6,742 nt of DNA. Origin: Deltaproteobacteria bacterium (lineage in GTDB: Bacteria; Myxococcota; Myxococcia; Myxococcales; 40CM-4-68-19). The position numbers were made by a program, and so were the translations under genes. Positions 1-5,725 of the stretch are shown piece after piece. Each line of letters opens with the position of its first letter. The first letter of the stretch is position 1. The stretch covers positions 1 to 6,742 of the forward strand of contig VBLM01000038.1 in assembly GCA_005879095.1 (NCBI GenBank). The letters are read 5' to 3'. The notes beneath the pieces are model-generated. The model saw only the letters and a program-made list of their open reading frames with translations, was not told the DNA's origin and made no database searches.

Positions 1-369
1 GACCTCGTGGTCGGCTCCAAGGCGATGAAGGGCGCCAACGACGAACGGCCGTTGGTGAGGCGTCTCGCGACGCGCGTCATCACCCTGCTCCTGCGGCTCG
101 CGACCGGCTTCCGCGGCACCGATACGCACGGTTTGAAGGCTTTCCGCCGCGACCGTCTGGTCGACGTCGCCCGCGCCTGCGTCGTCGAACGCGACCTGTT
201 CGCCAGCGAGCTCGTCATCCGCGCGCAACGAATGGGCCGCGACGTGCGCGAAATCCCCATCACCCTGCACGAAAAGCGCCCGCCGTCGACACATCTATTG
301 CGGCGGGTGCCGCGCGTCCTCAAAGGCTTGCTCAAGCTCGGCTGGACGATCAGGATCCGCCATCGCTGA
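1..369 (+). CDS. Glycosyltransferase family 2 (DPM-synthase-like), C-terminal part
   Basis: This is the 3' end of a gene entering from the left edge, open from base 1 and ending at TGA 367-369; 122 residues are visible. It reads as the C-terminal half of a GT2 enzyme of the dolichol/polyprenyl-phosphate-mannose-synthase type. The fragment opens with DLVVGSK, the strand that usually carries a VVGSR-like motif. At residues 41-50 is [10 protein letters not shown], in the place of the conserved D-x-x-x-G-(F/L)-(K/R) segment of these enzymes. Near residues 67-85 comes an [22 protein letters not shown] stretch, matching the usual 'E-hydrophobic-A-G-x-x-(V/I)-x-E-(V/I)-P' element. The protein ends in a basic tail (WTIRIRHR) with no transmembrane helices, so it would be a soluble or peripheral transferase that uses a nucleotide sugar. 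The donor and acceptor cannot be told because the DxD region is outside the window. The last 20 bases overlap the end of vapC on the other strand. Confidence 0.85.
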   Translation, partial: DLVVGSKAMKGANDERPLVRRLATRVITLLLRLATGFRGTDTHGLKAFRRDRLVDVARACVVERDLFASELVIRAQRMGRDVREIPITLHEKRPPSTHLLRRVPRVLKGLLKLGWTIRIRHR

Positions 370-739
370 CGCGCACCAGCCCGAGTTTGTGCAGACGTTC
401 GAAGTCGGCGTCGAGGGACCAGACCGCGCAGTCGTTTTCCGCGGCCAGGGCGGCGATCAGAAGGTCGGCGAATCCGAAGCGCTGCGACCGCGCGACCGCG
501 TGGTCGACGAAGCCGTCGATTCGAGCCCACGTCGATTCGGTCGGGTAGAGCACCGGAAGGGCCGCCAGCGAACGGCGCAGGCGCGGCAGGTCAGCGCGAG
601 AGCTGCCGGCGAGAATCTCGATCCGGACCGGAGCGGGCAAAGCGACCTCGCCGGCGTCGAGAAGGTGCTCGAGAGGCAGGCGGGTGGCGCGCTTGCCTCG
701 AAAGGCCGCAATCCAGACACTGGTATCGACCGCGATCAC
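350..739 (-). CDS. vapC: VapC-type PIN-domain toxin (RNase)
   Basis: This 129-residue protein has the size and layout of VapC toxins, which are Mg2+/Mn2+-dependent RNases of the PIN family that cut tRNA or rRNA when free of antitoxin. The acidic metal-binding residues are all visible. D5 lies in the opening strand [10 protein letters not shown], and E41 lies in [13 protein letters not shown]92 lies in [12 protein letters not shown], and D110/D112 lie in [11 protein letters not shown]. The catalytic set looks intact, so an active toxin is expected. The start is GTG at 739, forming GTGA with the stop of the upstream antitoxin gene (736-739). This 4-base overlap, with no clear Shine-Dalgarno sequence, points to translational coupling. 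The stop is at 350-352. The target RNA cannot be predicted from sequence. Confidence 0.93.
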   Translation of the reverse strand: MIAVDTSVWIAAFRGKRATRLPLEHLLDAGEVALPAPVRIEILAGSSRADLPRLRRSLAALPVLYPTESTWARIDGFVDHAVARSQRFGFADLLIAALAAENDCAVWSLDADFERLHKLGLVRVSDGGS

Positions 740-936
740 GAACGTGGCCGCCGGCGCGAACGGGGCACGTCGACGTCGAGCCGCACGCGGCCGAGCAAGC
801 CTTTGAGCTCCTCGATCCGGCGGCTGCGGATCAGCTCGCGCAGCGAAAGCACGACCACGTCCGTCTTCGACTTGTATCCAAGCAGGCGCTGCGCTTCGAG
901 CAGCAGCTCATCGGGAATATCGAGTGTGGTCCGCAT
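736..936 (-). CDS. vapB: VapB-type ribbon-helix-helix antitoxin
   Basis: The product is a 66-residue antitoxin that should neutralise the adjacent PIN toxin and bind the operator at its own promoter. The N-terminus MRTTLDIPDELL is the classic beta-strand of RHH antitoxins of the VapB/DUF2191 type, where RTTLDI would read the major groove. It is followed by helix 1 (about residues 9-19, DELLLEAQRLL) and helix 2 (about residues 24-38, KTDVVVLSLRELIRS). The basic tail ([14 protein letters not shown]) would be the toxin-binding part. I chose ATG at 936 because the family almost always begins M-R-T-T at this point. The same frame is open to a TTG at 972, giving a 78-residue version with 12 extra N-terminal residues. 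The ATG has no Shine-Dalgarno sequence in front of it. Codons and order (antitoxin first, 4-base overlap with the toxin) are typical of the family. Confidence 0.9.
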   Translation of the reverse strand: MRTTLDIPDELLLEAQRLLGYKSKTDVVVLSLRELIRSRRIEELKGLLGRVRLDVDVPRSRRRPRS

Positions 937-959
937 ACGATTATGTATAATTCGTATGC
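933..959. promoter_or_regulatory. Imperfect 27-bp palindrome, likely VapB/VapBC operator
   Basis: The outer arms GCATACGA (933-940) and TCGTATGC (952-959) are perfect inverted repeats. An inner pair, ATTAT (940-944) and ATAAT (947-951), extends them, so the whole reads as two 12-base arms around a 2-base centre with one extra T in the right arm. It covers the vapB ATG (934-936) and the probable -10 region. This is where an RHH antitoxin or the toxin-antitoxin complex would be expected to bind for autorepression. The symmetry is seen directly; the operator role is inferred from known VapBC regulation. Confidence 0.75.
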
Positions 960-972
960 TTATAGATGTCAA
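944..972 (-). promoter_or_regulatory. Putative vapBC promoter inside the tamB 3' end
   Basis: On the minus strand a perfect TTGACA -35 box (972-967) is followed after 17 bases by TATACA (949-944), which matches the TATAAT consensus at 4 of 6 positions. The -10 hexamer lies inside the palindrome, so repressor binding would block it. Transcription would be expected to begin close to 937, almost on the vapB ATG at 936, giving a leaderless or near-leaderless message. The -35 box overlaps the TGA stop codon of the TamB gene (971-969). The surroundings are strongly AT-rich compared with the rest of the window, which favours a real promoter. Confidence 0.65.
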
Positions 973-3900
973 AAATCCTTGGTATAAAGCACTGAAAAGT
1001 CCTTGTTCAGATCACCGATCGTCGCCTCTGCGGCTACCGACCGACTGATTTCGTACTCGATGCGCCCTTCCACGGTGTTCTCTTTTTGCGCGGACAGGAA
1101 GCGTTGCCGATAGCCGATGAAGACGCGGTCGCCGATGTACTTGCCGATGCTCGCTTCCGACACGCCCTGCGCCCCGGTCTCGATGGTGAGCACGTCCACC
1201 GGCAGCACGTCGGCGAGCTCCTTGCGCACCTGGCCGAAGAGGAGGCTCCCGAGGACCGACGTCGCCGCGCCCGAAAGATCGACGCCGCCGCCGGTCTGCG
1301 TCGCGCGCCCCTGGACGCGCCCGGTCGCGAGGAAGAACGCGATCGCGTCCTGATCCATCGGCGGGTTCGACGACATGTTGAGGTCCGGCTCCTTCGCCGT
1401 CCCCGTGACAGTGATGGTCACGTTGGCCTGCGGGTTCTCGAACAGCGCCTTGACCTCCAGGTCCGGGTCCTCGATGTCGCCGCCGGTCTCGATGATCTTC
1501 GCGTCTTCGACGGTGAATCTGCGCCCGAGGGCGTTGAACGATCCCTGTGGCACGTGGACCGTACCGTCCGCGCTGGGCGTGTCGGGATGGCGCGCGTCGT
1601 AGTCGAAGTTCATGTTGCTCTCGACCGGGAACTCGAAGTCGGGCGCCTTGACGTAGAGGTGCACCAGGTCGAGGTGCGCGTGCACGCGGAAGGTCGCGGT
1701 GCGAATCGCTTCCTGCTCGGCCGCGACCTCCTCCGGCTCGCGCCCGGGCGGATGCGGCTTCTCGCCCGGGTGCACCAGCAGCACGTCCGGGTTCTCTTTC
1801 AGCTTGGGCAGCTTCTTGTCGGGAAGGCCTTTGATCAAGACCCGCGCGTCGGGGATCTTGGCGTTCAGCGTCAGCACGCTCTCGGTGAAGTCGCCGAAGA
1901 TATCGAGCTCGCCGGTCACGTCGGCTCGCTGTTCGCCGGCCTGCCGCACCGGGACCGCGCCGGCGTGCAACGGCGTCCCTTGCGGCGTCTTCCGATCGCG
2001 CACCGACTCGTCGTCGCCGAGGTGGACTTCGCCGGTGAACTCGATCGGCTCCGGCTGGTCGACGTCGGACGGCGTCTTGCGCGAGGCCACGAGGATGGCC
2101 GCGAAAGTGCCGGTGCCGGTCGTGCCGGTGATGCGGTCGACGACGATCTCCTTCGGCGAGAACGTCGCGTCGAGCCCGACGTCCTCGTACACGCCCTGCC
2201 CGACCACGTCGAAGAGACCCTTGCGCAGGTGCGCATCGCCGTTGGCGATCGGCTTGCCGAGCAGGCCCGCGACCTTCACGTTGCCCTCCAGCGCGCCGCC
2301 GGTCTTGCGCAGCCGCGGAAACAAGCCCGAGAGAAAAGCGAGGTCGAGATGGTTCGCCTGCACCTGGCCGCTCAGCTGGCCCTCCAGCACCGAGGCGAAT
2401 CCGTTGCGCAAGAGCGTGCGGCCGCCCAGGTCGGCATCGAGCTTCGCGTGGCCGAGGAAGTTGCCGCCGCCCGGCGGATCGATGCCGAGGTGCAGCAGCG
2501 CGCCTCCGGAATCGGCCTCGACGTAGAGATCGCCGGCGCCGAGGTGCTTCTCCCGGGCAGACAGATCCTTGAGCGCCAGCTGCCCCGTCAGCCGCGGCCG
2601 CGCCGGCGTTCCCGAGAGCGCGACGCGCCCGGTGAGCTTTCCTTCCGCCACCGCCGGCCGGCCGGCCAACTGCGTCGCGCGCGCGATGGGCAGGCCCGGG
2701 ATCTCCAGCGTCAGCGAGACCGCGCGATCGAGCAGCGGCGCGATCGCGTCCGGATCGTCGCGCCGGGCCGCCACCTCGATCAGCTCCGCGCCCGAAAGCG
2801 AGGCGCCGGCATCCAGCCGCGCCACCACGTCGCCCTGCGATTGCGCGCCGACCGCCAGCTTGATCTGATCGACGATGTCCAGCTGTCCCTGGAAACCGAG
2901 CCCGTGCAGCCGCCCGACGGTCACGTTCTCGCCCGAGCTGTACAGATGGAGTTGCGGTTTCGCCGGCGTCCCGCTCAGCCGCGCGCTCAAGCTGAGGATG
3001 CCCGCGCTCCCCTGGGGAAGCAGGCCCGAAGTCGCCAACCGCTCGAGCTGGAGCCGGGTGATCGCGACCTCGGCGGTGAGGGCGCGCTCGATCGCGCCGC
3101 GCAGGTAGCCCTTCTCTTTCACCGACCGCTGCAGATCGAACGGCGCCTGCGCGGTGAAGCCGAGCGCCGGCGAGCCGCCGAGCGCGACGGTACCGTCGAG
3201 GGAGGCCTTGCCCTTTTCCAGGAGCACGCCCGCCTTGGCGTCGACCTGTTGGATCCGATCGGTGCCGACGTCCTTGACATCGAGCGAGAGTGTCGCCCGC
3301 GGCGCCCCGAGCGTGCCGCTCGCCACCAGCCGCGCATCGACCACGCCGCGCAGGCGCTGCTGCTGCAGCCTGGTCAGCTTCGCGGTGTCGGCCAGCTTCG
3401 CCAGATCGACCTGCGCGAGCCGGGCTTCGAGCTGCACAGGGGCCGATGCGGGCGTGTCGGCGAGCTTCTCCAGCGGAACGTCGCCGTTCCAGTCGAAGCG
3501 GAGCACGCCCGGCGAAGCGATCCAGCCGTCGGTCTTGAGGCGGCCGGTGTGCACGTGTGCGTGCGTGTGCGCATCGATCGAGAGATCGCCGGCCGGCTTC
3601 GCCCCCGCACCCTTGACGTCGGCGCGCAGATCGACGTCGGGCGCCTCGCGTGGCCCCTGCACGACGGCGTTCGCATCGAGCACGCCGTGCAGGCCGAGGT
3701 CTTTGGGCAGCGCGAACTGGGGCAGCCGATCGAGCTCGAAGCGCGTCACCACCAGCGCCGCATCGATCCGTCCCGGCGGAGGCCGCACCTGCGCCTGGAA
3801 CCGGAGCGAGCCGTGCTCGCCGGCGAGCTCGACCGGCTCGACGATGATCTCGTCGCGGAAATGCACGTTGGCCGGATGCGCCAGGCGCAGCTGGTTGCCG

Positions 3901-5687
3901 GGATACGCGACGGTGAAGTTGGAAAGAACCAGGCCGTCCTTGTCGTCGTCGATGGTCGCGTCGCCGGTCAGCTGGAAGGAACCGTCCTTCACGCCCGCGT
4001 CGATGCCGAGGTGCATCACCGGCCATTCCAGGTCCATGGCGATGCGCGGCGCGCCGAGATCGATCTTGCCCGCCGAGAGCCGCTGCGCGGCGATCTGGAG
4101 CGATCCGTCCGGCTCGGAAAGCGGTCCGTGCAGGACGCCGTCGACCGCGAGGCCCTCGGCAGCGACCGTCGGGTTCCAGCGGAGCCGCGGCGCGCGCAGG
4201 TGCACCTGCGCGTCGGGTCGCTGCGGCGATCCGGTGACGCGCGCGGTGAGGTGCGTCGAGCCCGCCAGCGGCAGCGACGGCTTGCGGGTGAGCGCGCCCA
4301 CCGCCTTGCCTACGTGCGCGAGGTCGGGCGCGTTGACGTCGAGGTCGAGCGAGAGCTCGTCGTACGCTGCGGCGCCGTGCGCCTTGATCTGCAGTCCCAG
4401 AGCGGTCGCCGAGAAGGCCTTGACGATCGCGTAACGTCCCTCGAGGTTGGCCTGCAGATCGGCGACCAGCGGTCCGACGCGCTCGAGATTCGCCGGCCCC
4501 ACGTGGACGACGCCGCCCAGCTCGCCGCGCACGCCGTGCTGGTCGAACTGCGGCGTGCCCTTGCCGTGCAGCGCGACGCGCGCGTCGACTTCACCCTTGG
4601 GCGCCTGCGGAGAGAGCGCGCCCGGGTCGACGTGGTCGACGGCGAGCTGCAGGTCCCAGATCGGCTTCTTCTCCAGCGTCACGGTCGCCTTGGCCTGGAT
4701 GCGGCCGCCGCCGCCGTCGAGGCGCAGATCGAGCTGCGCGGTCTTGCCGTCGCTCTTCAGGTCGGCCTCGCCGTGGACGGCGGAACTCAGGAACTTGTTT
4801 TTCGTAAGTAACTTGCTTACGTCGTCGGGGAGGACGGCGAGATCGCGGATGGCGAGGGCGCCCGCATTCCGGGCGATGTCCCAGGAGCCATTCGCCGCCA
4901 GACCGCTCTCGCCGAGCTTCACGCGCAGCGTCCGCAGCGCGACCTTGCCGGTCGCGATCGGGCCCTCGACGCTGGCGTCGAGATCGACGGCGGCCATCGC
5001 CGTTCCCGGCGCGGCGATCTGCGCCGAAACTTTCAAGGCGGCAGCGGCCTGGTCGGCGGCGTACAGCGCGTGGGCGTCGAAGATCGCCAGATCCTCCAGC
5101 GCGAACGTGGCGGGCTCGCCCACCTCGGGCCGTATCGTCACGCTTCCGCCGCGCAGCGCCAGCGCCCGCACGTCGATGATCCACTGCAGCGGCCCACCGG
5201 GAGCCGACGGGTGGCGCGGCTTGATCGCGCGCTGGAGCGTCGTCTCCTGCGTGCCGGGCGCCTTCGCGATCTCGACCCAAGGCTTCTCGATGTCGACTTC
5301 GGTCAGCACCACCCGGTGCGCCCTGAGCGAGAGCGGCTTGAGCTTCACGCAGGCGCGTTCCGCGGCCAAAACCTTGTGGCCTTCGGGATCGCGCAGCTCG
5401 ACGCCGTCGACGCAGACGTGGAGGAACCCGCCGACGTGCAGATTCGTCACGCGCAGGTCGCCGGAGATCGCGTTTCGCGCCTCGTGCGTAACGAAGCGCC
5501 CGAGCTCCTCGGTGCCGGTGCCGGTCTGCAGCCAGACGAGCGCCGTCACGACCGCCAGGACCACGAATCCGAGCACCGAGAAGAACGCGATCCACAGCAC
5601 GCGGCCGGCCTTGCGCCAACCCGGCTTCAGCTCGCGCGGTGGAGGGCGCATCGGCTCGTAGACCGGTTCTGGCGTGTGCTCGGTCAC
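969..5687 (-). CDS. tamB: TamB-like translocation and assembly protein (DUF490)
   Basis: This complete 1572-residue protein belongs to the TamB/AsmA-like family of inner-membrane-anchored periplasmic proteins that form long hydrophobic beta grooves. The family works with an Omp85 partner in outer-membrane protein assembly and/or phospholipid transport. Residues 1-29 are a short, Pro-rich cytoplasmic tail, and residues 30-53 (VLWIAFFSVLG...ALVW) are the single membrane anchor. The long body is rich in alternating hydrophobic strands and repeats a G-T/S-P-x-x-P turn (near 486, 791, 906 and 1026). A Pro/Glu-rich linker sits at about 1291-1330. The TamB C-terminal domain follows, with TVHVPQGSF (1376-1384), TVTGTAKEPDLNMSSNPPM (1426-1444), ATGRVQGRA (1454-1462), GKYIGDRVFIGYRQ (1515-1528) and a barrel-like end, VLYTKDF, closing on Phe1572. 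The start is GTG at 5687, with AGGA only 2 bases upstream; ATG at 5651 (Met13) is an alternative. The only cysteines are C92 and C113. It follows the Omp85 gene by 38 bases in the same direction. Confidence 0.93.
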   Translation of the reverse strand: MTEHTPEPVYEPMRPPPRELKPGWRKAGRVLWIAFFSVLGFVVLAVVTALVWLQTGTGTEELGRFVTHEARNAISGDLRVTNLHVGGFLHVCVDGVELRDPEGHKVLAAERACVKLKPLSLRAHRVVLTEVDIEKPWVEIAKAPGTQETTLQRAIKPRHPSAPGGPLQWIIDVRALALRGGSVTIRPEVGEPATFALEDLAIFDAHALYAADQAAAALKVSAQIAAPGTAMAAVDLDASVEGPIATGKVALRTLRVKLGESGLAANGSWDIARNAGALAIRDLAVLPDDVSKLLTKNKFLSSAVHGEADLKSDGKTAQLDLRLDGGGGRIQAKATVTLEKKPIWDLQLAVDHVDPGALSPQAPKGEVDARVALHGKGTPQFDQHGVRGELGGVVHVGPANLERVGPLVADLQANLEGRYAIVKAFSATALGLQIKAHGAAAYDELSLDLDVNAPDLAHVGKAVGALTRKPSLPLAGSTHLTARVTGSPQRPDAQVHLRAPRLRWNPTVAAEGLAVDGVLHGPLSEPDGSLQIAAQRLSAGKIDLGAPRIAMDLEWPVMHLGIDAGVKDGSFQLTGDATIDDDKDGLVLSNFTVAYPGNQLRLAHPANVHFRDEIIVEPVELAGEHGSLRFQAQVRPPPGRIDAALVVTRFELDRLPQFALPKDLGLHGVLDANAVVQGPREAPDVDLRADVKGAGAKPAGDLSIDAHTHAHVHTGRLKTDGWIASPGVLRFDWNGDVPLEKLADTPASAPVQLEARLAQVDLAKLADTAKLTRLQQQRLRGVVDARLVASGTLGAPRATLSLDVKDVGTDRIQQVDAKAGVLLEKGKASLDGTVALGGSPALGFTAQAPFDLQRSVKEKGYLRGAIERALTAEVAITRLQLERLATSGLLPQGSAGILSLSARLSGTPAKPQLHLYSSGENVTVGRLHGLGFQGQLDIVDQIKLAVGAQSQGDVVARLDAGASLSGAELIEVAARRDDPDAIAPLLDRAVSLTLEIPGLPIARATQLAGRPAVAEGKLTGRVALSGTPARPRLTGQLALKDLSAREKHLGAGDLYVEADSGGALLHLGIDPPGGGNFLGHAKLDADLGGRTLLRNGFASVLEGQLSGQVQANHLDLAFLSGLFPRLRKTGGALEGNVKVAGLLGKPIANGDAHLRKGLFDVVGQGVYEDVGLDATFSPKEIVVDRITGTTGTGTFAAILVASRKTPSDVDQPEPIEFTGEVHLGDDESVRDRKTPQGTPLHAGAVPVRQAGEQRADVTGELDIFGDFTESVLTLNAKIPDARVLIKGLPDKKLPKLKENPDVLLVHPGEKPHPPGREPEEVAAEQEAIRTATFRVHAHLDLVHLYVKAPDFEFPVESNMNFDYDARHPDTPSADGTVHVPQGSFNALGRRFTVEDAKIIETGGDIEDPDLEVKALFENPQANVTITVTGTAKEPDLNMSSNPPMDQDAIAFFLATGRVQGRATQTGGGVDLSGAATSVLGSLLFGQVRKELADVLPVDVLTIETGAQGVSEASIGKYIGDRVFIGYRQRFLSAQKENTVEGRIEYEISRSVAAEATIGDLNKDFSVLYTKDF
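4803..4821. repeat. Small inverted repeat in an AT-rich patch of tamB
   Basis: CGTAAG (4803-4808) and CTTACG (4816-4821) are perfect 6-base arms around a 7-base spacer. They lie in a short AT-rich patch of about 30 bases within a very GC-rich gene. It encodes residues 289-300 of TamB (VSKLLTKNKF region) and includes a TTA leucine codon at 4811-4809. There is no run of T after it on either strand, so it does not look like an intrinsic terminator. No function is assigned. Confidence 0.5.
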
Positions 5688-5689
5688 TG

Positions 5690-5693
5690 TCCT
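5690..5693 (-). promoter_or_regulatory. Possible but badly spaced RBS for tamB
   Basis: AGGA on the minus strand sits only 2 bases before the GTG at 5687. This is closer than the usual 5-9 bases, so it weakly supports that start and leaves Met13 (ATG at 5651) open. The 38-base gap between the Omp85 stop and this GTG holds no visible promoter or terminator, which fits one transcript for both genes. Confidence 0.35.
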
Positions 5694-5725
5694 GCAATTC
5701 TTGCCACAAGGCGCCCGCTGCGCAT

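Noticed and set aside
340..385. Possible bidirectional terminator between the glycosyltransferase and vapC
   Set aside because: There are only short, weak palindromes (around GATCAGGATC) with no following T-run on either strand.
971..1005. Direct repeat of AAAARTCCTTG (971-981 and 995-1005)
   Set aside because: The two copies, one mismatch apart, encode the KDF...KDF sequence at the very end of TamB. Coding of similar residues explains them better than a regulatory repeat, though a role near the vapBC promoter is not excluded.
389..1048. Plus-strand open frame of 219 codons across vapBC
   Set aside because: It is antisense to two well-supported small genes, has an Arg/Ser-rich shadow composition and shows no domain.
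1012..4026. Minus-strand open frame of 1004 codons in another frame of tamB
   Set aside because: It is extremely Arg-rich and low in complexity, as expected for a shifted frame of a GC-rich gene, and overlaps the well-supported TamB frame entirely.
1086..4811. Plus-strand open frame of 1241 codons antisense to tamB
   Set aside because: Its composition is Arg/Ala/Glu-rich with no recognisable domain, and it mirrors the tamB codon pattern. Long antisense frames are expected in very GC-rich genes. The minus-strand reading has clear TamB motifs.
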